Of a stretch of DNA of 64,000 nucleotides, positions 54,356 through 62,591 are shown in pieces. Source of the stretch: an uncultured Ulvibacter sp. (GTDB taxonomy: Bacteria; Bacteroidota; Bacteroidia; Flavobacteriales; Flavobacteriaceae). The stretch is taken from the NCBI GenBank assembly GCA_913063405.1, contig CAJXZB010000012.1, positions 27,846 through 91,845 on the forward strand, read 5' to 3'. The notes under the pieces are model-generated. The model searched no databases. It was given only the letters and a program-made list of their open reading frames with translations, and was not told the origin of the DNA. Made by a program: the position numbers and the translations under genes. Within the stretch, counting starts at the first letter, position 1. Each line of letters opens with the position of its first letter.

Positions 54356-54386
54356 TTTGATATGTTAGGATTCCTAACTATATTTG
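54356..54386 (+). promoter_or_regulatory. Promoter with palindromic operator in its spacer
   Basis: TTTG at 54356-54359, a 19-base spacer, TATATTTG at 54379-54386. The spacer holds GTTAGGA-T-TCCTAAC (54364-54378), a perfect 7-1-7 palindrome, so binding would directly occlude the promoter. A nearly identical site stands before the AAA ATPase gene (60501-60515). Confidence 0.75.
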
Positions 54387-54428
54387 TATCGGCAATAAAG
54401 CCAAACGATATATAAAAACAAATAAATT

Positions 54429-54662
54429 ATGAGTAAGTCAATTTTTTATCACGCAGGATGTCCAGTATGCATAAGTGCAGAACATGATATCGTAGACTTA
54501 GTTGGTAAATACAATGTAGAGATAGTTAACATTGGAGTTGTTAGAGATCGAATTTCTGAAGCTGAAAAAGCAGGAGTTAAATCGGTACCGGCTTTAGTTA
54601 CACCTAATGGTAACGCATTACATTTAAATTTCGGTGCATCTATGGACGATGTAAAAGGATGA
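54429..54662 (+). CDS. Mini-thioredoxin-like protein 1
   Basis: 77 residues (MSKSIFYHAGCPVCISAEHD): a short thioredoxin or glutaredoxin-type fold with active-site CPVC and cis-Pro loop SVPALVTPNGN. A paralogue (55504) with CSVC lies two genes on; the lipoprotein gene is between them. No signal peptide, so cytoplasmic; the partner is unknown. Confidence 0.85.
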   Translation: MSKSIFYHAGCPVCISAEHDIVDLVGKYNVEIVNIGVVRDRISEAEKAGVKSVPALVTPNGNALHLNFGASMDDVKG

Positions 54663-54730
54663 TTTTTTAACTAATATAATTAAGATTACTTTTAACTAAT
54701 ATAATTAATAATAATTAAAATAATAAACAG

Positions 54731-55483
54731 ATGAAATTTTTAAAAAACAATTTAGCAATGCTATTTTTAATGACAATTGTTATGTCATGTTCAGCGCAGA
54801 AAGATACAAATGAAGATCCGAGTTTTAAATCTACTGATGATTTAAAAATTACTGAAGCAAAAGTAACTTATGATTCAGATTTAGAGCATCACGTCTTTGA
54901 AATTAAAGTAAAAGGTGAAGCTGGTAAAAGTAAACCAAAGGCGGTTGGCAGTGTTAATGGAGCTCCGGTTTTAGGGTATGTATTTCCAACAAATCTAAAA
55001 TCATCAGATGTAGGATTTTCAAAAACTGACGGAATCGTAGCTCTTGCTTTGACGTCTCACCCAGATTTTGATGATACACCTCTATGGGATGAAGATTTTG
55101 ATGCTAATTATGCAAATGACGGTATCATCTGGCATCCGCATTGGGTAGTTCTAATAAAAGATGAAAGAGTTCCTGGTGGTTTAAGCGTAAAAACTTATGA
55201 TACTAGTGACAAAAGTGTGAAACTACCTGCTATAAATCCAGGTATGCCAATGTACATGGATTCTCCAGGATATAATGTTGTTACAAGAAGTAACACAATT
55301 AAGGTAGTCGTTCCTAAATTTAGAATCAATAACGTAAAAACGTTTTCTTTTGATGGTGTTGCGGCTTATATGCAAGTAAATACAAATTGGCAAAAAGAAA
55401 ATCTACCGATGTTAGGTGTTTATGCAGTGTATAGCGTCGCATCAGGGGATTTATCTCTTCCTTATACAGTAAAAAACAAATAA
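54731..55483 (+). CDS. Lipoprotein of unknown function
   Basis: 250 residues with a lipoprotein signal ending VMSCSAQ (Cys20). The mature part is beta-rich with conserved WHPHWVVLIKDERVPGG, DEDFDANYANDG and the end DLSLPYTVKNK; His and Asp residues could bind a metal. I do not recognise a family. It lies between two mini-thioredoxin genes in the same direction under the operator-controlled promoter. Confidence 0.65.
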   Translation: MKFLKNNLAMLFLMTIVMSCSAQKDTNEDPSFKSTDDLKITEAKVTYDSDLEHHVFEIKVKGEAGKSKPKAVGSVNGAPVLGYVFPTNLKSSDVGFSKTDGIVALALTSHPDFDDTPLWDEDFDANYANDGIIWHPHWVVLIKDERVPGGLSVKTYDTSDKSVKLPAINPGMPMYMDSPGYNVVTRSNTIKVVVPKFRINNVKTFSFDGVAAYMQVNTNWQKENLPMLGVYAVYSVASGDLSLPYTVKNK

Positions 55484-55503
55484 ATATTAAATTAAGTAAA
55501 TGT

Positions 55504-55737
55504 ATGAGTAAATCAATTTTTTATCACGCGGGTTGTTCTGTTTGCGTTAGTGCAGAGCGAGATATCGTAGACTTAATTGGAAATGATAAAGTGGAAATTG
55601 TAAACATCGGAGAAGAAAGAGAGCGAATTTCTGAGGCTGAGAAAGCTGGTATAGAATCTGTACCTGCATTGGTAACTCCAATTGGAAATGTTCTTCACCT
55701 AAATTTTGGTGCATCCATAACCGATGTAAAAGGATAA
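55504..55737 (+). CDS. Mini-thioredoxin-like protein 2
   Basis: 77 residues (MSKSIFYHAGCSVCVSAERD), about three quarters identical to the protein at 54429 by eye, with CSVC as the active site and the same SVPALVTPIGN loop. The gene pair probably arose by duplication around the lipoprotein gene. A strong terminator follows. Confidence 0.85.
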   Translation: MSKSIFYHAGCSVCVSAERDIVDLIGNDKVEIVNIGEERERISEAEKAGIESVPALVTPIGNVLHLNFGASITDVKG

Positions 55738-55757
55738 AATTAATAATAATAATCAAG

Positions 55758-55795
55758 AATGCAAGCAGTGTAATTTTGATCGCTGCTTGCATTTT
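55758..55795 (+). terminator. Terminator after the mini-thioredoxin genes
   Basis: AATGCAAGCAGTG pairs with CGCTGCTTGCATT (13 bp with one wobble), followed by T. Confidence 0.85.
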
Positions 55796-55810
55796 CTAAT
55801 TGTATACAAA

Positions 55811-56584
55811 ATGAAAAATTTAATATTTATTTACTATTTGTTGTTTAGTTTTTCGATCTTTTCTCAAGACGCAACTCCTATTAAAAATGGTTTGATCTAT
55901 GATAATGGTAAAATCAAAGTTTATTCTAAAACGACAGAGACGAAGTATTTTGATGCAAAACTACTTTTAAAAACTCCAAATCGTAAGATTAAGCCGGGAG
56001 CGAATGCATTTAAATACGAAGTGGTTGATTATCGACTCCGAGAGCAAACCACTGGGTCGGAAAACGAGTTATTGGCTAATTCTTCTAAAGGGCAACATAT
56101 ACATTTTATTGTTGATAATGGACCTTATCAAGCAAAATATGACCCTAACTTCGAAGCTCGATTAGAATCAGGCTCACATTTAGTACTTGCTTTTCTATCT
56201 CGTTCTTTTCACGAAAGTGTAAAAGCAAAAAATGCATTTGTCTTAAAGCAATATCGAGTAGGTGTAAACTCTAAGCGATTGGTTAATTTAAAAAAAGACC
56301 CCATGCTTTTTTATAGCCGTCCTAAAGGAACATATTCAAAGGATAAAAAGAATCAAATCCTTTTAGATTTTTATCTAGTTAATACGGAGTTGTCTAAAAA
56401 TGGGAATAAGGTAAAAGTTACTTTGGATGGTAATAGTTTCACCGTAAACAAGTGGCAAGCTTACATTATTGAAGGGCTTGAAGTTGGTGAACATCAAATA
56501 GAAATTACACTTATTGATACTAATGGAGTAGCAATTCCTGGACCGTTTAATAATTCTGGAATTAGAATATTTACTGTAGAATAA
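55811..56584 (+). CDS. Secreted protein of unknown function
   Basis: From ATG 55811 (MKNLIFIYYLLFSFSIFSQD) 257 residues with signal peptide. The fold is beta-rich with GQHIHFIVDNGPYQAKYDP, GSHLVLAFLSRSFHESVK and a C-terminal AYIIEGLEVGEHQIEITLID. Similar flavobacterial proteins are called phosphopeptide-binding, without experimental basis that I can point to here. Sixteen bases before the next gene, hence a likely operon with the outer-membrane protein. Confidence 0.65.
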   Translation: MKNLIFIYYLLFSFSIFSQDATPIKNGLIYDNGKIKVYSKTTETKYFDAKLLLKTPNRKIKPGANAFKYEVVDYRLREQTTGSENELLANSSKGQHIHFIVDNGPYQAKYDPNFEARLESGSHLVLAFLSRSFHESVKAKNAFVLKQYRVGVNSKRLVNLKKDPMLFYSRPKGTYSKDKKNQILLDFYLVNTELSKNGNKVKVTLDGNSFTVNKWQAYIIEGLEVGEHQIEITLIDTNGVAIPGPFNNSGIRIFTVE

Positions 56585-56600
56585 TAACCAAAGATTTATT

Positions 56601-57617
56601 ATGAAGACACATTTCTTAATTTTTTTAACTCTATTGAGCTCTATTGAGCTTTACTCCCAAAAGGAAAACGAGAGCCGCCATCATAGTTCAAAACCAGGAA
56701 GTCATGCTCCTATCGGTATAATGGCAGATCATACTCATAATAAAGGAGAATGGATGTTTTCATATCGTTATATGCATATGAACATGGAAGACTTGAAAAG
56801 GGGATCTGATGATGTCCCTTTCGCTTCCGCTTTAGAAAATTATATGGTGACGCCGATAAGGATGCCAATGAATATGCATATGATTGGAGTAATGTACGCA
56901 CCAACAGATAAGTTAACACTTGCATTAATGTCTAGTTATATATCTAAAGAAATGGATCACGTTACTAGAATGGGCGGTGTATTTACAACAAATTCTTCTG
57001 GAATAGGAGATACGAGAATAAAAGGTCTATATAGATTAATTCATAAAGAGACATCAAAATTGCATGCAGAAGTAGGGATTTCTATTCCAACAGGTAGCAT
57101 ACAAGAAAGAGATGTAATTCCTGTTTCGGCACCTAACACTGTAATATTACCTTACCCCATGCAAATAGGTAGTGGAACTTGGGATGGAATAATTGGATTA
57201 ACATACTTGTTTGAAACAGAAAAATTCAATTTTGGATTACAAGGACGTTCTACATTGCGAACAGGAACCAATGATAACAACTATCGTTTAGGTAACCAAT
57301 ACGAAATAAACGGTTGGACTTCTTATAATATCAATTCTTGGTTGAGTGTTTCAGCTAGGTTACAAGGGCAAAGTATAGAAACAATAAAAGGTGCTAATCC
57401 AGCTTTAAACCCATTGATGGTCATTACTGCTGATACGAATAATACTGGAGGTGAGCTTTTTAATGGAGTACTTGGGTTTAACATTTTATTACCTAATGAA
57501 ATTGTTAAAGGATTACGTTTTGGATTAGAGTTTAAAAATCCATTATATCAAAACCTAAACGGTTTTCAGTTAAAACGCAAAGAATCGTTCACGCTTGGAG
57601 TTCAGTATAGTTTATAA
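56601..57617 (+). CDS. His/Met-rich outer-membrane barrel protein
   Basis: 338 residues, signal peptide MKTHFLIFLTLLSSIELYSQ; the N-terminal part is rich in His and Met (SRHHSSKPGSHAPIGIMADH, MFSYRYMHMNMEDL, PIRMPMNMHMIGVM), and alternating beta strands end in SFTLGVQYSL with a terminal aromatic-hydrophobic strand. It resembles the Phenol_MetA_deg/transporter-type barrels. The Met/His motifs point to copper or another soft metal (inference). Confidence 0.7.
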   Translation: MKTHFLIFLTLLSSIELYSQKENESRHHSSKPGSHAPIGIMADHTHNKGEWMFSYRYMHMNMEDLKRGSDDVPFASALENYMVTPIRMPMNMHMIGVMYAPTDKLTLALMSSYISKEMDHVTRMGGVFTTNSSGIGDTRIKGLYRLIHKETSKLHAEVGISIPTGSIQERDVIPVSAPNTVILPYPMQIGSGTWDGIIGLTYLFETEKFNFGLQGRSTLRTGTNDNNYRLGNQYEINGWTSYNINSWLSVSARLQGQSIETIKGANPALNPLMVITADTNNTGGELFNGVLGFNILLPNEIVKGLRFGLEFKNPLYQNLNGFQLKRKESFTLGVQYSL

Positions 57618-57653
57618 ATAGAATAATTAACCAAAAATTAAAAGAAATATAAT

Positions 57654-57911
57654 ATGAAAGTTTCAGTTTACGATACATATGTACCAAAAAAAGATAAAAC
57701 AGTAATGCATTTCGATATTCTTGTTGAAGACAATGACTCAATAGAAAACGCCTATAAATATGGAAAGGAATATCTAAAAGAAAAGGGTATTCCAGATTTT
57801 CAATTAACAACAAAAGAATGTAATTTCTGTCATATGGAATCCGCTCCCGAACAGGTAGAAAAAGAGATTAAAGAAAAAGGATATTTCATTATTGAAATGG
57901 AAAATTGCTAA
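57654..57911 (+). CDS. DUF2024 family protein
   Basis: 85 residues (MKVSVYDTYVPKKDKTVMHF) with FDILVEDNDSIENAYKYGKE and the Cys-x-x-Cys-His-like ECNFCHMESAPEQVE; fits DUF2024, function unknown. The CxxCH here is in a cytoplasmic protein and is not a heme c site. Confidence 0.85.
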   Translation: MKVSVYDTYVPKKDKTVMHFDILVEDNDSIENAYKYGKEYLKEKGIPDFQLTTKECNFCHMESAPEQVEKEIKEKGYFIIEMENC

Positions 57912-57952
57912 AAGCAATTAATAATTTCTATTACTTAATGCGTAACTATAGA

Positions 57953-57967
57953 TTAGTATTATACTAA
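57953..57967. promoter_or_regulatory. PerR/Fur-like 7-1-7 box before catalase
   Basis: TTAGTAT-T-ATACTAA is a perfect 7-1-7 palindrome in the form of PerR boxes (TTATAATnATTATAA), 86 bases upstream of the catalase start. It is a plausible peroxide-response operator; the regulator is not in this window. Confidence 0.55.
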
Positions 57968-58052
57968 TATATATTCTAAAGATAAGAAAAATAAAATAAT
58001 GGTAGGGGCCCTAATTACTTTTACAAGAACATTAACTTATTAAAAAGAAAAC

Positions 58053-59519
58053 ATGAAAGGTTCAAAAAACAAACTAACCTCGGTTTCTGGAAAACCAATT
58101 GCAGAAAATCAAAATGTACAAACAGCAGGGAAAAGAGGTCCTATGTTATTACAAGATGTGTGGTATTTAGAAAAGATGGCACATTTTGATAGAGAAGTAA
58201 TCCCTGAAAGACGTATGCATGCAAAAGGATCTGCAGCTTACGGCACTTTTACTGTAACACATGACATTACCAAGTACACCAAGGCAAAGATATTTTCAGA
58301 AATGGGAAAGCAAACAGAAACTTTTTTACGTTTTTCTACTGTAGCTGGAGAGCGAGGGGCGGCAGATGCAGAACGTGATATTAGAGGTTTTGCTATGAAG
58401 TTTTACACAGAAGAAGGGAATTGGGATTTGGTAGGAAATAATACCCCAATATTTTTTATAAGAGACCCCTATAAGTTCCCTGATTTAAATAAAGCGGTAA
58501 AAAGAGATCCTAAAACCAATTTAAGAAGTGCCAATAATAATTGGGATTATTGGACCTTATTACCAGAATCTCTTCATCAAGTAACAATGACAATGAGTGA
58601 GCGAGGGATTCCAAAAAGTTATCGCCATATGAATGGTTATGGTAGTCATACATTTAGCTTTATTAATGCTAATAATGAACGTTCTTGGGTTAAATTTCAT
58701 TTTAAGACAGCGCAAGGAATTGAATGCTTAACAGATCAAGAAGCTGAATCTTTGGTGGGAAAAGATAGAGAAAGTCATCAACGTGATTTGTTCGATAATA
58801 TTGAAAAGGGAAATTTCCCTAAATGGAATGTAAAAGTGCAAATAATGCCAGAGGCAGATGCTAAAGATTATCGTTTTAACCCATTTGATTTAACTAAAAT
58901 ATGGCCGCATAGTGATTATCCATTAATTGATGTGGGAATTTTAGAATTGAACAAAAACCCTGAAAATTATTTTGCAGAAGTTGAACAATCGGCATTTAAC
59001 CCTGCTAATGTAGTTCCAGGTATTAGCTTTTCTCCAGACAGAATGTTACAAGGACGCCTATTTTCTTATGGAGATACACAACGTTATCGTTTAGGAGTTA
59101 ACCATTATCAAATTCCTGTAAATGCACCAAAATGCCCATTCCATAATCATCATAAAGATGGTGCAATGCGCATAGACGGAAATGGAGGAGGAACAGTTCA
59201 TTATGAACCTAATAGCTATGGAAAATGGCAAGAACAAAAACAATATGCCGAACCACCGTTAGCATTGGAAGGAACAGCAGATCATTGGGATTTTAGAGAA
59301 GATGATAATGATTACTATACACAGCCAGGAAACCTATTTAGAATTATGACATCAGAGCAACAACAAGTATTGTTTGAAAATACAGCAAGATCGGTAGGAG
59401 GTGCCGAAAAATTCATACAAGAACGACATATCTCTAATTGTTATAAAGCAGATCCAGATTATGGAAAAGGCGTAGCTAAAGCTTTGCAAATTAATTTAAC
59501 TGATTTAGATATAAATTAA
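58053..59519 (+). CDS. katA: Catalase, small-subunit monofunctional type
   Basis: 488 residues. The distal catalytic His is in [20 protein letters not shown], the Asn in [15 protein letters not shown], and the proximal heme-ligand Tyr in [20 protein letters not shown]. The C-terminal NADPH-binding domain of large catalases is absent; length fits the small clade. It splits hydrogen peroxide into water and O2 in the cytoplasm. A PerR-like box precedes it; a thioredoxin-fold gene follows in the same direction. Confidence 0.97.
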   Translation: MKGSKNKLTSVSGKPIAENQNVQTAGKRGPMLLQDVWYLEKMAHFDREVIPERRMHAKGSAAYGTFTVTHDITKYTKAKIFSEMGKQTETFLRFSTVAGERGAADAERDIRGFAMKFYTEEGNWDLVGNNTPIFFIRDPYKFPDLNKAVKRDPKTNLRSANNNWDYWTLLPESLHQVTMTMSERGIPKSYRHMNGYGSHTFSFINANNERSWVKFHFKTAQGIECLTDQEAESLVGKDRESHQRDLFDNIEKGNFPKWNVKVQIMPEADAKDYRFNPFDLTKIWPHSDYPLIDVGILELNKNPENYFAEVEQSAFNPANVVPGISFSPDRMLQGRLFSYGDTQRYRLGVNHYQIPVNAPKCPFHNHHKDGAMRIDGNGGGTVHYEPNSYGKWQEQKQYAEPPLALEGTADHWDFREDDNDYYTQPGNLFRIMTSEQQQVLFENTARSVGGAEKFIQERHISNCYKADPDYGKGVAKALQINLTDLDIN

Positions 59520-59543
59520 AACCTTAATCACAAAACTATCATT

Positions 59544-60155
59544 ATGAAAAAACTAGAATTACATTTTGATAACCAACTACAAGGGGAGTTTGAGCTTAAA
59601 AAACTCAATCTTCTTCTTGTATTTCAAGTAAATTGTCCTGGATGTTTTTCTTATGCACTTCCTTTTTATAATAAATTATATAATGAGTTTAATAGTGAAA
59701 TTTCATTTTTAGCACTATCAACGGTATTTGAAGATTTTGATAAAAACACTTTAGAGAATACTAAAGAATTAATAGAAAGAGGTACGTTGGTTGGAGAGAC
59801 AAAAAAGTTTATGAAAGACCAAGGGTTTGATAAATTACCTTACTCATTAGATTTCCCTATAGCTATGGACAAAATAAGTATAGATAGCCCAGAGGATATA
59901 GAGAAAGTCATTAATGGATTTAGTGAAACCAATTTCAATTTTCATCAATTATCTAAAGCAGAAAGGATAAATGTCAGAAATAGAATAGTAGATTATATAA
60001 AGTCGTTAGATAAGGTAGCACTTACATTTACCCTAAATCAATTAAGAGGCACTCCCAGTTTTGTGTTGTTTAATTCGGAATATGAGATACTTAACGATTG
60101 GTTCGGCCATGTATCATATGATGAAATAGCCAACGAGCTTAAACAGTTTGTATAA
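59544..60155 (+). CDS. Cytoplasmic thioredoxin-fold protein (CPGC)
   Basis: 203 residues, no signal peptide. The thioredoxin core has LLVFQVNCPGCFSYALPFYN with active site CPGC and a cis-Pro RGTPSFVLF; an insertion of about 90 residues (about 75-165) is helical. It resembles TlpA/AhpC-type proteins but without known partner. It follows the catalase gene by 24 bases, so probably cotranscribed. Confidence 0.75.
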   Translation: MKKLELHFDNQLQGEFELKKLNLLLVFQVNCPGCFSYALPFYNKLYNEFNSEISFLALSTVFEDFDKNTLENTKELIERGTLVGETKKFMKDQGFDKLPYSLDFPIAMDKISIDSPEDIEKVINGFSETNFNFHQLSKAERINVRNRIVDYIKSLDKVALTFTLNQLRGTPSFVLFNSEYEILNDWFGHVSYDEIANELKQFV

Positions 60156-60189
60156 ATCAATTTAATATTAATAATTAAACTTTAAAATT

Positions 60190-60423
60190 ATGGAAAATAC
60201 AGAATTATGGTTACCTACTCTAATTACAAAAACACCTCAAGATGGTTTTGAATTAGCGATAAAACTATCAAGAATGGGTGTTAAATCAACACAACCAAAT
60301 GTAGAGATATTAAAAAAATTGAGACCGGTTTATTCTGAAGATGCTAACGGGTTACTAGCTTCTTCTCAAATTGTGGCATTAAATTTTCAAACAATATCAG
60401 CAGCCAATAATTATTGGAGGTAA
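60190..60423 (+). CDS. Small conserved protein with NNYWR end (family A)
   Basis: 77 residues (MENTELWLPTLITKTPQDGF). Its C-terminal half matches the 78-residue protein at 48686 in the NO-type island: SSQ-V/I-VA-I/L-x-x-QTI-x-x-ANNYWR. This family member lies after a thioredoxin-fold gene, the other after a cytochrome gene. I know no function; association with redox stress is inference. Confidence 0.7.
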   Translation: MENTELWLPTLITKTPQDGFELAIKLSRMGVKSTQPNVEILKKLRPVYSEDANGLLASSQIVALNFQTISAANNYWR

Positions 60424-60500
60424 CAGAATATTGAAAATCTTAACAATCAAAATGAGTTTCAAAAACAATAATATTCTGCAAAAATAGTTTTATTAATCAT

Positions 60501-60515
60501 GTTAGGATTGCTAAC
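60501..60515. promoter_or_regulatory. Second copy of the GTTAGG operator
   Basis: GTTAGGATTGCTAAC differs from the site at 54364 in one base (C to G). It lies 21 bases before the AAA ATPase start and overlaps a possible -7 element TAACTTTA. The MarR-like regulator two genes downstream is the obvious candidate binder. Confidence 0.65.
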
Positions 60516-60535
60516 TTTACATATTAAATGTTAAT

Positions 60536-61267
60536 ATGATGGCAGAGAATGATTTTATAATAAATTCAAGGAGAGTGATAACAACCCCACTCGAAGAAGT
60601 TCAATTTAGCACGCAGAATAAGTGTACTATAAATCAATTTCTAAATGAATTTAAGCATATAGAAAAGTTAAAAAAATTTGATTTGCCCATTGATAATAAA
60701 ATTTTGTTTTATGGCCATACAGGCTGCGGAAAAACAATGACAGCAAAAGCAATTGCAGATAAATTAGGGAAAGAAATAATTATTTTAAGTTTAGGAGGGC
60801 TGGTATCATCTAGATTAGGTGAGACAGCAAAAAATATAACTAGTCTTTTTAGCAAAGCATCTAGAGAAAGATCTGTCCTATTTATCGATGAATTTGACTC
60901 AATAGGTAAAATGAGAAGTTATGACCACAAAGATTCTGGTGAGATGAAAAGACTGGTCAATACCATTATACAATCAATAGATTATTTACCCAATGATACG
61001 ATATTAATTGCAGCTACAAATTATAAAGAGGTAATTGATTCTGCCTTACTTAGAAGGTTTCAGTTAAAATTAAAGTTTGAATTGCCTACAAATAATGAAT
61101 TAGATAATTATTATAATTTGTTACTGATAAATTATCCCGAAGAGTATAGAGAGATAAAAAAAATATATGAGATATCTTATGCTGAAGCAAAGGATATTGT
61201 ATTTAAAGGGATAAAAAAACAAATCATCTTATCTGAAGAGACTAGATTACAAACTGCAAAAATATAA
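60536..61267 (+). CDS. AAA+ ATPase
   Basis: 243 residues: Walker A GHTGCGKT (60-67), Walker B VLFIDEFDSIG, sensor 1 ILIAATN and the arginine finger ALLRRFQ. A single short AAA domain with an N-terminal extension but no recognisable substrate domain. It resembles the AAA proteins near FtsH/MoxR-like or toxin-antitoxin contexts only at the level of the core. It is in an apparent operon with the MarR-like regulator and controlled by the GTTAGG operator. Confidence 0.85.
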   Translation: MMAENDFIINSRRVITTPLEEVQFSTQNKCTINQFLNEFKHIEKLKKFDLPIDNKILFYGHTGCGKTMTAKAIADKLGKEIIILSLGGLVSSRLGETAKNITSLFSKASRERSVLFIDEFDSIGKMRSYDHKDSGEMKRLVNTIIQSIDYLPNDTILIAATNYKEVIDSALLRRFQLKLKFELPTNNELDNYYNLLLINYPEEYREIKKIYEISYAEAKDIVFKGIKKQIILSEETRLQTAKI

Positions 61268-61271
61268 CGTT

Positions 61272-61850
61272 ATGAATGTAGGTCTAACAAATCACAAAAT
61301 TACGCAGGCACTAGAAAGAATTTCGAAAGCGGTTAGAGTATTACTTTGGGAAGAAAGTAAAAAATATGGTATAAGCCCTATACAGATACAAATTCTGATA
61401 TTTTGTTTATCGCACAAACTAGAGATGCTAAAAGTGAGTTTTTTAGCAAAAGAATTTGATTTAACCAAACCCACCATTAGTGATTCAGTAAAAGTATTAA
61501 TTAAAAAAGAGCTATTAAAAAAAATACCCGACATGTATGATTCCAGAAGTTATTCAATAGCATTAACTCAAAAAGGAAGAAATATAGCTAAAAAGACAAG
61601 TTATTTTACAAATTCTTTAGTTGCTGCTGTTGGCTCAATAGACAATGATCTGCAGGGAGCATTTCTGAAAAACCTATTACATATCATTCATAAATTAAAT
61701 AAAGATGATGTTATTTCTATTCAGCGAATGTGTCTAACCTGTTATCATTATAACAACGAAAATAATGAACATTTTTGCGGGCTTTTAAATAGAGAACTAC
61801 AAAATCAAGAGCTTCAAATAGATTGCCCTGAACATAAAATACCTTCGTGA
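61272..61850 (+). CDS. MarR-like regulator with Cys-rich C-terminal tail
   Basis: 192 residues: winged helix (ISPIQIQILIFCLSHKLEML; FDLTKPTISDSVKVLIKKEL; wing YDSRSYSIALTQKG), then a dimerisation helix and a tail with C-x2-C-x11-C-x15-C (MCLTCYHYNNENNEHFCGLL, then LQIDCPEH). The four Cys could hold zinc or an Fe-S cluster, or sense oxidants. The gene begins four bases after the ATPase gene. Candidate regulator of the two GTTAGG operators in this block. Confidence 0.85.
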   Translation: MNVGLTNHKITQALERISKAVRVLLWEESKKYGISPIQIQILIFCLSHKLEMLKVSFLAKEFDLTKPTISDSVKVLIKKELLKKIPDMYDSRSYSIALTQKGRNIAKKTSYFTNSLVAAVGSIDNDLQGAFLKNLLHIIHKLNKDDVISIQRMCLTCYHYNNENNEHFCGLLNRELQNQELQIDCPEHKIPS

Positions 61851-61853
61851 TTA

Positions 61854-62591
61854 ATGAGTACGATAGTAAAGAACTTGCAGACTATTCAACAGCGAATAAA
61901 AAATGCTTGTACTCATGCGAATAGAAATCCAAAAGAAGTACGTCTTTTATTGGCAACTAAAACTGTTGACTCTGATAGAATAGGTATTGCTATGGAACAA
62001 GGAGAAACTTTAATGGGTGAAAACAAAGTACAAGAACTCAAGCAAAAGTGCAACGCAGTAAAACAATGGAATCCAGAAGTGCATTTTATAGGGCATTTAC
62101 AAACCAATAAAATAAAAGAAGTTTTAAAGTGGGCTAGCTGTATAGAATCTGTAGATAGGCTTCCCCTTGCTGAAAAATTGCATCAAAGACTCATATTTGA
62201 GGAGAAAGAGATAGATGTGTATATTCAAATAAATACCTCTTATGAAGACAGCAAGTTTGGTATAGCTCCAGAGAATGCCATTGAGTTAATAAAAGAAGTT
62301 GCAAAATTCAAAAGTATCCATATAAAAGGGCTAATGACCATAGGTTTATTGAGTTCTGAATCTGATGAAGTGAGGAAATGTTTTAAATTATTAAAACAGA
62401 TTAAAGAAGATGTTATTCAACTCAATATTCCAAATGTTGAAATCAATGAGCTATCAATGGGAATGAGTGGTGATTTAGAGATCGCTATAGAAGAAGGAGC
62501 AACTATCGTTAGAGTTGGAACTGCCATTTTTGGAGAAAGAATTTATCCAGATAGTTATTATTGGAATGAACAAAAATCATTAAATGAGTAA
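61854..62591 (+). CDS. YggS-type PLP-binding protein (PLPBP)
   Basis: 245 residues with the PLP lysine in VRLLLATKTVDSDR, MGENKVQELKQK, HFIGHLQTNKIK, CIESVDRL and the phosphate-binding ELSMGMSGDLEIAIEEGA. It maintains vitamin B6 homeostasis and is not an enzyme. It starts three bases behind the regulator and overlaps the next gene by eight, so it belongs to the same operon. Confidence 0.93.
   Translation: MSTIVKNLQTIQQRIKNACTHANRNPKEVRLLLATKTVDSDRIGIAMEQGETLMGENKVQELKQKCNAVKQWNPEVHFIGHLQTNKIKEVLKWASCIESVDRLPLAEKLHQRLIFEEKEIDVYIQINTSYEDSKFGIAPENAIELIKEVAKFKSIHIKGLMTIGLLSSESDEVRKCFKLLKQIKEDVIQLNIPNVEINELSMGMSGDLEIAIEEGATIVRVGTAIFGERIYPDSYYWNEQKSLNE

Noticed and set aside
44873..54428. An integrase gene in the island
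   Set aside because: I searched the visible reading frames in both directions between the tRNA repeats and after the right copy; none has a tyrosine-recombinase signature.
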